Under the pieces are notes generated by a model. The model saw only the letters and a program-made list of their open reading frames with translations. It was not told the origin of the DNA and searched no databases. DNA of 20,117 nt from Ichthyophonus hoferi (Eukaryota > Opisthokonta > Ichthyosporea > Ichthyophonida > Ichthyophonidae): positions 23,841-43,957 of the forward strand of contig NAOQ01000576.1 of the NCBI GenBank assembly GCA_002751075.1, given 5' to 3'. The translations under genes were made by a program, and so were the position numbers. Below, piece by piece: positions 1 through 10,800 of the stretch (the first letter of the stretch is position 1; every line of letters begins with the position of its first letter).

Positions 1-69
1 TACTATACTGTACTATACTATACTATACTATACTATACTATACTATACTATACTGTACTATACTATACA
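1..69. repeat. (TACTA)n pentanucleotide microsatellite
   Basis: Tandem TACTA units with occasional TACTG variants run from the left edge of the window to about position 69, so the array probably continues outside it. The stretch from 70 to 304 after it is AT-rich and ends in a splice acceptor at 303-304. The array therefore probably sits in the last intron of the RhoGAP gene. The same pentamer, on one strand or the other, is the core of larger arrays further right. Confidence 0.9.
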
Positions 70-304
70 ATATATGGTAAGGAAGTGATATATGTTGTGT
101 GTTGACAATTGTATGTTTATAGGTATATATACGTAAAAGATAGGTATGTACAGTGAAGTAATCTAGTAAATATTTTAAACATTCAATAGAGTGTAATAGC
201 CTGAATCCAGTGTAATAAACGCAGAATTGGTATGTTTAACATGGCCTTTCTCATTTTTTTTTTCTGTGACTATATATCATCTAACTCCATGTTCTCTACC
301 ACAG

Positions 305-1063
305 ATACAAATTTTAATGAAACTCTTACCAACTAGTAACCGGGCAACCCTTACTGAGGTGATTGAGTTATTTTCCATGATCACTTCTAATGCGGACACT
401 AACTTGATGACATCTACTAATCTTGGTCTGTGCATTGGCCATTCTGTAGCACAACCTGAAACTCTGACCTTCCTTATTGATCACAAAGATGACATACTTT
501 ACGGTAAATTACGTAAGATTGATGTAAGCATGTTAGAAAAAGCAATGAGTATTCTTTCGGGCTTACCTGGTGAGGCCGAAAAACATTCTCCTATAACCTT
601 ACCACAGGGGGTAAAACTACCTCAGTCACCACCCAAATTACACAAGTCCCCCCGGACACCATTACATCGTCCAAAGAATCCATTATCTCCCAGAGCAATG
701 GCCAAAGTTCTAGAGGCCAAAGCTCTAGAAGCATTTGGAAAGGCCTCAACGGAAGGAGGCCAGGCTCGATTTCACCGAGGAGGGGATAGTATATCGTCTA
801 GTAAGTCCGGATCGCCCTTCAATCCACACAGAACTCCACAAAAAACACGCAATTGGTTTAAGCCTACACGTACGACTTTGGAGGAAATGCAATCCGAGAT
901 GGATGATAAGAAACTAAAGAAAGAAGTATTTGAGATTGAAAAGGGGCAAACAATCACAGAAAATGTGAAAGTCCGTGAGGAAAATAACGCACGCCCTAGT
1001 GTGAGAGAAAATCTTAAGGCATTATTTCATACAAGTTTTCGGTTGCATAGGAATGCGAAATAA
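305..1063 (+). CDS. RhoGAP-domain protein, last exon (partial gene)
   Basis: This is the C-terminal exon of a Rho GTPase-activating protein, which would speed GTP hydrolysis by Rho/Rac/Cdc42-type GTPases. The acceptor is CCACAG at 299-304, with a branch-point-like CTAAC about 20 bases upstream. The frame then runs 252 codons to a TAA. The first ~60 residues match the second half of a RhoGAP fold: a LLPTSNRATL helix start, then TNLMTSTNLGLCIGHSV, corresponding to the usual NKM..NLA..FGP segment. The usual Gly-Pro is Gly-His here. The arginine-finger half must lie in exons to the left. The remaining ~150 residues are a basic tail rich in Pro, Ser and Thr-Pro/Ser-Pro pairs, then a charged helical stretch, and look disordered. 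The open frame extends left of 305 but without coding character, so the splice site is preferred as the exon start. Which RhoGAP subfamily this is cannot be told from this piece. Confidence 0.82.
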   Translation: MQILMKLLPTSNRATLTEVIELFSMITSNADTNLMTSTNLGLCIGHSVAQPETLTFLIDHKDDILYGKLRKIDVSMLEKAMSILSGLPGEAEKHSPITLPQGVKLPQSPPKLHKSPRTPLHRPKNPLSPRAMAKVLEAKALEAFGKASTEGGQARFHRGGDSISSSKSGSPFNPHRTPQKTRNWFKPTRTTLEEMQSEMDDKKLKKEVFEIEKGQTITENVKVREENNARPSVRENLKALFHTSFRLHRNAK

Positions 1064-1363
1064 GGTCATCAAAATCAAAAAAGAAAAATGATAGAAAAAA
1101 AGGGAGATATAGACAATTTTCTGCTTCGTATACTAGTGTTAAATGGTTTGTGATAATATTTTACTACAGCGTTTGATCTTTTTAACTAACAATATCATTT
1201 ATATTTTATACTTACTTTACCTAGCTCTCATAAATTCGTTATTTTATGGAGCCTGAGAACTGATTTTTACCGTGTTAATGAATCATTCAGAATTCTGCAT
1301 TATCGTATATAAAAACAATTTGTAATATTTTTTTAATTATATCGAATGTAGTCTAATAATAAA
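1064..1363 (+). promoter_or_regulatory. Candidate 3' UTR and polyadenylation signal of the RhoGAP gene
   Basis: After the TAA at 1061-1063 the sequence becomes A-rich and AT-rich with no further coding character. The first canonical AATAAA on the plus strand that I noticed is at 1358-1363. A 3' UTR of about 300 bases would be ordinary. This is an inference from the hexamer alone. Confidence 0.35.
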
Positions 1364-3664
1364 GAGCCAATACTACTAATAGTACTTAAATTACTGTTAA
1401 TATCACATCCTACACTGTATAGGAATATTTTTAGTAACTAAAGTAGCCAGAATCTTTGACTTAACGGATATTTATTTCTACGTATATGGTCATTAAAACT
1501 TCCTTATCATCTTTATTTTGTTGTTTTTGTTTTTTTTAAGAAAAATAATACAGAAAGTTCCAAGATTGGCTAAGTAGTTTTACATCGTTAATTTTCACCG
1601 AATTAGTCAGATTTTCATGTGAAACTCTCATATTTTTTTAATCAAATTCTCATTGACATAGAAACCTTAGAGTCGGATTTCTTTTCTTCCTTCTACGTTG
1701 AAACCAGATACAAATTGGCCTACATAAAATTAGCTAGGAATCACTACTATCGACCTCTTTTGGCCTATATCCAAAAGTGAAAATATGGAATCTTACTTTT
1801 AATTTAATAATATCATTCCAGTGTTAAAATTTGCTTTTACCAGATTAATCCCAATAGCCCCGTCTGTTCAATCATAGTAATTAAACACATACCTCAAAAG
1901 AAAAAGCGCAACTTAATGTAGCATTAGCATTTAGTTGCTTACTTTGAGTAAACTAGATGATGATTGTGTTGATGATAGTTTGTATCCTGGAGATAAATCA
2001 GATAGCAGTTGAGCACCGAAATCTATCAAAACCACAAAACGCCTATATAAATATATATATATACGTTCCTTTATTACATCTGTTATGTCAACTATTGATT
2101 GGAGTAACTTAATGATATCCTTTCATACTCTCTTTGTCCTAATAAATATTGTACAAGGACCATATAACCATCATCGTTCACAACTAAGATGAAAAGGTCT
2201 AATTTAATTATACTCACGGAAATCTATGTAAAACATACTTTTGATTGCAGCTGTAAACTACTCTTAGTAATTAGTAATATACCTCAGACTAATAGAAACG
2301 TTTCTTTAATTAGGCAATTGTATAATTTGGAGAATGAAGAAAATATTTTTGTGTAATCCCGACTTAGTATGTATGAAAAATAAAATTTTAGACTCTAGTC
2401 TAAATGAATATGTGGTTATATAGTACTATAACAATATATATATATGTTATCATAATTCAGCATAAGAAATAAAGAAGTATGAAATACAATGTAAATAAAT
2501 TTGTGACTATATGGCACAACTACAAGCAAGTCTATACGCAGTCCCAAATTCGTAAATAAAACAACATTCTGCAAAATAGTCTAGAAGATACGTGCCTATA
2601 TGATATTGGAAAATAAAAATTGGTCCCTTCTAAATTTATACCCAATTCAATACTATTATAAAATTCCCAAAAAACATTCATTTATTTTCAAACAAGCTTT
2701 AGATATGCACCAAGCACAACAAGCAATATACATTATATTGTTAACTTTTCTTTTCTGTTCAGCTCCTAGATGACGTGCCCTCAAGAACAATTTCAAGCCT
2801 TTAAAGTGAACCATGTTAATCCGGAATACACGTAAAAATGTCTTAAGTTGTCTAAAAATGAATTTTGACTTTTTCATAAAAAACTCCCTATTGTGAAGCT
2901 TTCTATTGTATTTGGCATTCAGAACACCTAGAACTATCTTCATTTTATACTCACAACTTTAATTATATCATACTACAAATAACCTACCCAATTTAAAAAC
3001 ATTTAAATTTTGGTCATTTACCAAGTATATTGCTTTTTTGCCTATTGTGCTACTACATTTATAGGCACGTTGTGCTTAACCGCAAACGCTATTTTTTTTA
3101 AAATACACGTTTCTGTTCAAGACCTGGCTTCCCGAGTCGGCCAACTGAATTAATTTAAATACCTAACTATTTTTTATTTAGTACTATCAAATATTAGATG
3201 CCAAGTACCATATCAGTGTAATATTTAAAGTAACTTGTAAAAGATAATTTAGTTTTATATTAACAGTTGGCTCAAGTCTTTTTCGTTGTCTATGGTCCCA
3301 ATTCTTGACGATACTTCAGTATTAAATCGGATTGTATCCGTAAATGTAGAATATGGTCCAAACTGGTAATATAATGCTAGATATGTACCATATTTTTCGT
3401 TCGTACATTTTTCTGGTGGAATGTTGACGTGTTTGATGGTTTAAAGCAATGATAGTATAGGACACACTAAGAGTTGTGGCACTGAATTAGTAATGCATAT
3501 GATCATCAAACGAAAACGAAAGGATGGTTATATTATCTCCAGCATAGATATAAAAAACTTTAATATGGTTGGAGTCCATGGCTGCAGTAGTTTCACGTCA
3601 GTTATATTGCTCACATTTCTTATGTTTTACTTAATCTCCAAAACCTCATAAATGTCAGACATGC
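1364..3664. other. Intergenic AT-rich region, no supported gene
   Basis: I see no splice-supported exons, RNA genes or ordered repeats here. One minus-strand frame at 2656-2943 (95 codons; Lys-, Phe- and Leu-rich) is open, but it has no recognisable domain and is short enough to occur by chance. Short AT runs are present (for example near 2050 and 2435). Unlike the right half of the window, there are no minisatellites. Confidence 0.5.
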
Positions 3665-4126
3665 TTAACATTCATATATTTGACAACCATGGCCTGAAAG
3701 TGCTGTTATCATTTCAACCTGAAGTTGTTTCTCATCTTTAGCGCGCAAATCAAGAGATACACTGTAAAGTAGTTGTGTGACCTCGTATGAGTAAATCGTT
3801 AAAAAACTGTCGTCAGTAGTAGTAATGATTACGAAATTTTGATTGTCACTCTTCCCAATACACGATTTGATGAAATTATTGGGGATAAATTTTTTCTTAA
3901 GGCTTGCTCCTAGTATCAATGAGATACCTTCAGCTTCAGAGTGTAAAAGAGCTTCAACTTTAGGCAGACTTCCGGCTTCGGTGGTGAAAAACGGTCCCCC
4001 CGATTCAACAATAGTTACAACAAACGCATTTCTGTGTGGTGCCAAAGTAAACTTACAATACTTAGTGATAAGACAGACAACCGATACTATAAAAATTATG
4101 CTCCATATATACCATAAATATATCAT
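3665..4126 (-). CDS. Hypothetical small membrane-anchored protein, unrecognised
   Basis: This is a minus-strand frame of 153 codons, from ATG at 4126-4124 to a stop at 3667-3665. I do not recognise it. Residues 3-22 are strongly hydrophobic (IIFIVSVVCLI core) and would make an N-terminal signal anchor or signal peptide. The rest is a mixed, soluble-looking sequence with alternating hydrophobic stretches (AFVVTIVESGG, FVIITTTDDSFLTIYSYE) suggesting beta strands. The ATG has A at -3. The frame stays open about 19 codons upstream of that ATG, so an upstream exon or start is possible. The local sequence is less AT-rich than its surroundings and the frame is long for this composition, which favours real coding. 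A shorter plus-strand frame at 3843-4223 overlaps it and is taken as a shadow. No minus-strand polyadenylation signal close to the stop was noted. It could also be one exon of a larger minus-strand gene. Confidence 0.4.
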   Translation of the reverse strand: MIYLWYIWSIIFIVSVVCLITKYCKFTLAPHRNAFVVTIVESGGPFFTTEAGSLPKVEALLHSEAEGISLILGASLKKKFIPNNFIKSCIGKSDNQNFVIITTTDDSFLTIYSYEVTQLLYSVSLDLRAKDEKQLQVEMITALSGHGCQIYEC

Positions 4127-7100
4127 TTTAGATATTAAAGACCACTTTTCTTCAAGTTTGTTTGCCTCGTTGGATATATATTATAAGATAATACGTTCAA
4201 TTACTTGTGCTGCCAGCAATTGAAAAATAAATAAAGTAAGTTCTACTTCAATTCAAATACGTAGGCATATGAGGATGTCTTGGTTTTGGGCCAGTTTTCT
4301 TTATCTAAAAGATGCTGAAAGGCATAAATGTAATGTAACAATTGTAGCAAAATTATTTCAAAACAGTAAATTTATCAATACTCGTCATGTCAACTAGATT
4401 TATCGGTAATGATGAGGCGTTTCCCTATCGCCTAGGATATGTGTATTATATATGTATATGTGTATCCATATATTGATATATATACATATTTGATCATCAT
4501 TGGTCATCATCACAAACATTTATTGGTTCTGATCAAATCTAGTTAAGATTTGCTTGATATGTTATGTATTAAGAAATTATGCTATATACAATACTAATCG
4601 TAACTATCTAATAAATCATTTATTAAAAAATATAGAATAAATAGAAAGTCAAAATATAAAAAAGTAAATAAAATTAAATGTTACATACATTTAGATCGTT
4701 TAGTGCAATTGCCTATTAAACTGTATATTGGACCGATTTTTACTCCAAATGATTGTAGGATTTAGGTTTGTTAACCAAATCTATGGAATACACGTTCCTA
4801 TTGTGAAGGAATTTTCGAGCCCACGATCTGGTAATTGTCATCTCGTAGAATCTCGTAGACTAATCCAGTAAACGGCTCACCGTGACGCTTATTGCATTTG
4901 ATTAAGTATTTATTTTGTTGTAAAGCTTCTAGGTATTTTCTTTAGTATCTATAATATAAGAACAGCATCAGTTTTCTTTTCACTAACCCGCAAACCGAAG
5001 GATGGTTTTAGTTGACGGCTTAACCTAAGAAATAAAAAAGATACTATATAAATTATTTTTGAGGTGATTGATTACTGGTCAACTGAGTAGCCGTTACCTG
5101 TATCTAGTCCTCCGCCGATGTACTGACCTATATCTAATGTAATCATGTCGATAATGAATTATTTAGGCATTGGGATTATGCATCGGTACCAATGCAGAAT
5201 GTACAACTTTATCATAAACTAGCGCATTTCTCGAATCTACGAGCGTAAAAGAATTAAACGGAGTCTAAGCTAATTATTTAGAGAAAGCCTGTGCCTTAAA
5301 AGTCTGTTATGCTTTAAAAATCCATGGCGAGTCTTGATCCAATTGATATCCTTAATCTAATTATACGGAAATAAAATTTATCCCTTACAACCTTCCCATA
5401 ACATCTTATTGATTTGTGCATTGTACACAATAATTCATAATACTAAGGATTTCCACCGAGTTCTTTTATTAAACATATCAATAATTTTTGTATAGATACG
5501 GGTACGAATCCCTAACGCAATATTCACCAGCCAAACTCGCACAACTCTTTACTGATGAGCTGTTCACACATTTAATTGGAATGCATTAATCTAAACACTT
5601 GGGTGCTGTGGGAAAACATCAACTTTTTACATTAATTGCAATCTTTTAGTAGGATTAGAACTCATCAAATTAGATAGATAATCCTGGCAATCAGTTTAAT
5701 ACTATAATACTAGCGCTTGGGAATTTTCTTTCCGAATTCTGCACAGATCATGCGGTAATTCTAAACCACTATAGATTCAATCAGTCAACAGTACACATTA
5801 AATAATCCGAAGGGGTGTTTGTCCATGATTTATTTGCATGTAGGCGTCATGCACTGCTAAAAGAACATTTTCTATTGCTATTAGTTGACGGTTAGTCAGC
5901 CATTGTAACACTTGACTAGATGTTAAAATTCAGCTGCAGATGTTTTATCTACTTCTACTTATATTTTGAATGGCTGGGTTAATGACTGCCGCAATTTGTA
6001 GTGAAACCTGTAGAAGTCCCAAATCACATACAGACTAGATAGGACTTGGAAATTTTATTGCAATCCAAGTTAATGCTCATATTAAGGTCTCTTTATCCTT
6101 CGCAACCATTATTGATTACTATGAATGATCTTAGGAGTGTCAAATTATTTTTGTCCCTCTAGAGGGAATAGTAACGAATTACAACAGAACATAATGCTTT
6201 AGCATTTCTTGATTGTCATGCCATGTTATCTTATGACCGATAACTGGGTATGAGCAGTTTTCTTCACCAAACTTCGGTGCTACGTCATACACAACAAAGC
6301 AATTGGTGCTGCACCAATTATATTCGTGTGTTTTATTTCCTCAGTTATTTAATCAATCATCCACTCTCAATTGTTAACGACTGTGGTTTCCATTGGGTAC
6401 TGCATGTAATTTGCATGCACGGAATTATTTACAATTCATTCTCAACATGAAATAACTCAAACACGTATGTGTTTTTAATATTAAATAACCTTTAGAAAAA
6501 TTAACTTACATCTTTTAATCTTCTTAAAAAGTATCAAGCAGACCATTATTCTAATTCATCTATCTCTTGATTAAATCATAATGGTTTTGTGTCATATTTC
6601 ACAAGTTCAAGATATCAGACATGATAGACAGTTATACATATTTGTTTTGTGTGGACGTAAATACACAAGATGAAGTATTAAATGGTTTTTTAGTCTCATC
6701 TATGGGTACAAGCACACAATAATATCTTCTATAGAACTAGTTGGGTAGATTTTAATCTCAATTTCGATATATGCCATTTAAGCTGGCTGGCTGGCTTGCT
6801 TGCTTCGGACCTCCAAGAAAATTACACTTATCATGCATTACCTAGATCTAGTAAGGTATGGCATAACAATTCATAAATATATCATCTATAAATATAGTTA
6901 TTTGATATTAACTGAATCTATCCTGCCAATTCCCAATCTCTGTTCCATGATGCAACAAGATATTTTTAGACATGTTATGGTTTTGACGATTACGCTACAT
7001 GAAATATTTAACCCTTGAATGTTTTTAGAAAGCACAAATATCTAATGCGCTTTAGCGGCTCGCATTGTTTACATTAAAGATAGGGGAAGATGAGAAGGAA

Positions 7101-7224
7101 CTAGGTTAAACAATAGGGTTTTTAGGGTCTTTTCCTAGTAGAATAATAGGGTTGGGAGTGAATAGCTGTGAGTTTTTAAGTACAAGCCATTTATTGTTGT
7201 AATATATCTTACTTATTTTTAAAG
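4127..7224. other. Intergenic AT-rich region upstream of the USP32-like gene
   Basis: No gene could be supported. Short items seen: a TGTATATG-type run near 4440-4490; a tRNA B-box-like decamer at 5501-5510 with no tRNA around it; a perfect 14-bp palindrome at 6154-6167; an odd palindrome with 9-bp arms at 6301-6319; and a CTGG/CTTG short tandem at about 6783-6805. The promoter, 5' UTR and any earlier exons of the USP32-like gene should lie here, but I cannot place them. No protein-level similarity to the N-terminal part of USP32 was noticed in this stretch. Confidence 0.45.
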
Positions 7225-7828
7225 GATAACGATATTTTTTCTGCAAGAATACCAGTTATGAATGAACCTATCACGGAAGTGACTTCCGAACACAGGGCTG
7301 TTGCTCTGGTTGAGGACAAGCCACAGAAACCAGAGCAGCTGGAGCATAGCGACGGATCTGAAAATGAATTAGGGCAGGATTTCACAGAAGGAAGTGATGC
7401 CCCGATTGTATATTCTGAGGAATTTAATCGATCATATGTAGACTTGATGGCAAGCAATGATGGCGTAGATAGAGAAACATATATGCACAAAGAGGACTCT
7501 ATTATGAGTGACACGATGATGGGTGCTGAAGATGTTCAAAGCCTCCCAATTGAAATTCGACCTCAGATCTCAAGCAGGCTAGATAATTTCTTAACAGGAG
7601 TGCCGAATCTGGCCACACGTCGTTCCTTGCGTTCATGTAGTTTATCCTCTGTTGATTATTTCTCTTATCGTACATTAGATTATTCCTATCCTGACATTTT
7701 ACCGCCAATAACATCTGATGAACCTTTTGGAAGGGCAACGGATGCAATTAAAAAAAGAGCCAAAGAACTTAGGCGGCATTCTTCCATGTCAATGTCTAAC
7801 GCACCTGGATATCAAAGCCAACTACATG
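7225..7828 (+). CDS. USP32: USP32-like exon 1 (first found): acidic and Ser-rich N-terminal region
   Basis: The frame is open from an acceptor-like TTTTTAAAG (AG 7223-7224) through the ATG at 7258 to a GTAAGG donor at 7829. That gives 190 codons plus one base from the ATG. The first half is acidic (EQLEHSDGSENELGQD). The second half is Ser/Arg-rich (ATRRSLRSCSLSS, RRHSSMSMS) and looks disordered. It occupies the place of the N-terminal EF-hand-like domain of human USP32 but does not resemble it. Because the frame continues 11 codons left to a possible acceptor, the ATG may be internal and more exons may lie upstream. Phase 1 matches the next exon. Confidence 0.7.
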
Positions 7829-10800
7829 GTAAGGGCTTTGCCACATTTTTCTTCTTTCATGTGGCCCCAATGATATATGTGTTATTTAACCTGCAAGGAA
7901 AAAGAGTTTTTTATTTATATACTTATGATTTATTCTAGAGTTTATGTGTAGTTTTGAAGAAGAGAAAGGAATGGGCAGGGTGATAATAAATAGGAGATAC
8001 AGATCGGAGTTAAGGGAGTTGGAGGGTGGGGGGAGTGACGAGGAGCATAAAGATATATAAGGGATAGAAAGAGAAACAATGTAACATCCCTACATATAGA
8101 GATAACATACAGAGGTGTACAACACTGTATGCACAGTATTGTATTTATTAAAGGAAGATACGTGTGTCACGCAGCCTAATCTTTAGCTAATACCCCTTTC
8201 TACTGTTTGTATTTCTTCCTTCCTGCTCACAAATATCTAGCTTATCTTCTTATTAGAAATCCAACTAATTGTAATTGTATACCAAAACACATCTTCGTAC
8301 TAACTGGGTATGGAGGCCCATGCTCACTCTGTATATATATATTCATATCTGTCTAACTAACACCTTATTCTGCTTATATAACACACATACACACTCAGAC
8401 GTACATATTCATACACACACACACACACATACACTATATATATACCTATCTATATGCCCTTAGCATATGTCCCTTTTCACTCTCGTTCCTACTCAAATTC
8501 TCCTATAAACTCCTCTAAAACATGAACACATACTTATAATTTCACAATCATTATTAGAAATGTACGAGAAGCTTATGGATAGTACACAGGATGGGATGGC
8601 AAGCGAGGAACTTATCCGAGAGGAGTTAGGTGGTCTATTTAATCCAGGTATGTGGATAGGGTGTGGGAAAGGGGTGAGGTTGAGATTGTGTGTTGCTATG
8701 GTTGTTGCTAGGAGGATAGTTGTTTAATTGTTTTATTGCTAAAAGGCCTATGACAATAACCATTCTTCAATGTTTAGTCTACCTGCCTCCTATATATGGG
8801 TCTATCTGTATGTCCCTATTACTACACTTGGTTCCTTACATTAGTCAAACATATACCTAAAACGAAATAATCACTTTTGATGAATACAATGCTCATAAAT
8901 TGTACTTAGTAAAAGAATATATAGACCTTTCACGTGTGTGGTTCTGGTTTTGTGCTTGTGTTCATAATAAATATTTGAGGAAGAAAGAAGAAAGTATACG
9001 AGAATGGAGACTTGGGATGAGTGTAATTAGTAGATAAAGAGAAGGGAATGAAGGGGTAGTAGAATAGGGAAAGATTAATTAGGAAGTATAATAAAAGGAA
9101 ATGAGAATGTAGGACAGTCAAAATAATTAACAGTAAGTAGAACATATGTTTGCTATCATATAGTGATTACTATGGTTACTATGTGGTAGGGTTGATAGGT
9201 TATAGAAGCCTGGTACGTGCTTTGTTTGTTTGAGTGGCCATTGTATACAATTGCCAGACAATATATACACTTCCAATGGAATAAGATTGGATATAATATT
9301 GGTTGGAGTTTAGGAGTGGTAGTGGTGGAGGATGGGCGAGGAAGAAGGAGAAAAAAGAGTATGAATCAAAAGTAATAGTATATAAGGGGGACTCTACTTG
9401 TGGTACGTACCTAGTCCTACTAAGACTTTGCACATATTAAGTATATAGACGACTCTGCATATATATATATTATGTTAAAATTCTGTACACACTATATATA
9501 TATACCCTAAACTATACTAGAAGAAATTCTAGTATTCATACATAGAGTTTTTACGCAGACTTACTCGTGAGAATATTTCATGTGGTGGATTCGGAGAATA
9601 CGGGTTTTGTAAATGTCAAAACCTTTATGTGTGGCCTTTCGTCTTGTTGCGGAGGCTCGACTATTGAGAAGTTGAGATTCTGTTTCCATATCAAGTTTCC
9701 CTCTATGAAGATTACAAAGTAACCAATCATTACCCCCTTCTATAATGACTTTCTACCTATTATTATCTAACCTTATCTATTATACATCTTATTTCATTAT
9801 TTGTCTTACCTCCCTGCAGCATTTTGAAATCTTGTATTTCTTATTCTATATATCTTTTTTTTTTTTTTGTTATCAATATTTTTATTTATTGACTGATGGG
9901 CTATTATCTGTAGGTGATTTATTGTTATTCTGTTATAATATAGACTATGGATGGAAGGGGTATTGTATATTATAAACAACGCTATAGAAAGTTTATGCAT
10001 ATATGTACAAATACGAGAATGAAAAAGTAAAAAAGAAGTGTTTTCATAGAGAGAGGAAGGGCTATATAATACAGTTCAGTTAAGAATAGAAATAGATAAA
10101 TGGATAGATAGATCTAATATATGAAGAAAAGAAAGAAAGAAACTGGGACAAGACATTTGTGATACATACATACATACACATTCATAGAAGAAGAAAATGG
10201 AAACTTTATATTGACAACGCCACCTGCACCTAGTCCAGTAATCTCCTTTCTGTTCTTGTGATGTCTTCATTAAAACCTAATATTCCACTCATATCCTTTA
10301 GATAAATTTTATTTTCCAGTATATTTCTCTTAATCAATTTTAAGTATTTTAAAATTTGATTTTAAAAATTAAAAACACACGTTTGGTGTATATTATTTAT
10401 TTAGTGTTTCTTTCATATCCCTTACTTTGAACTTATTTTCCAGTTTACTTCTCCTAATCAATTTTAGGCATTTTTCAAATTAATCTTAAAATTTTTATCT
10501 TAATTGAGTATCAATATTTCCCTCATACTAATTGATCAAACATACCTGGTTTAACCTAGTAGTTAAATAAAATTATTTTTATTTCAGTTTATAAACCTTA
10601 AAACTGTATGATTTCTGACCAACAATGGCTCTAAACGACTTTAGGGCTACCATGAAAGACACGTTAATGGCATTCCACAAGATCGTTGATATTCATTCAC
10701 AGCTTAAACAGGAATTTCATCCATTGAGCAGGTAAGATGCACGCTATACTATATCATAGTGTAAATAATATACTATACTATACTGTATTATATTATAGTG

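Noticed and set aside
2656-2943. Minus-strand frame of 95 codons
   Set aside because: Lys/Phe/Leu-rich composition typical of AT-rich non-coding DNA, no domain, no splice or signal support. It is not in frame or contiguous with the 3665-4126 frame.
3843-4223. Plus-strand frame of 126 codons
   Set aside because: It overlaps antisense to the longer minus-strand frame, which has the better start and a membrane segment. Treated as its shadow.
5480-5530. Possible tRNA or tRNA-derived SINE, from GGTACGAATC resembling a B box
   Set aside because: No A box at the right distance, no acceptor-stem pairing, and no poly-A or target-site duplication around it.
6250-6450. Plus-strand 66-codon frame MSSFLHQTS...
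   Set aside because: Short, Cys/His/Tyr-rich, overlaps palindromes, with no domain or splice support.
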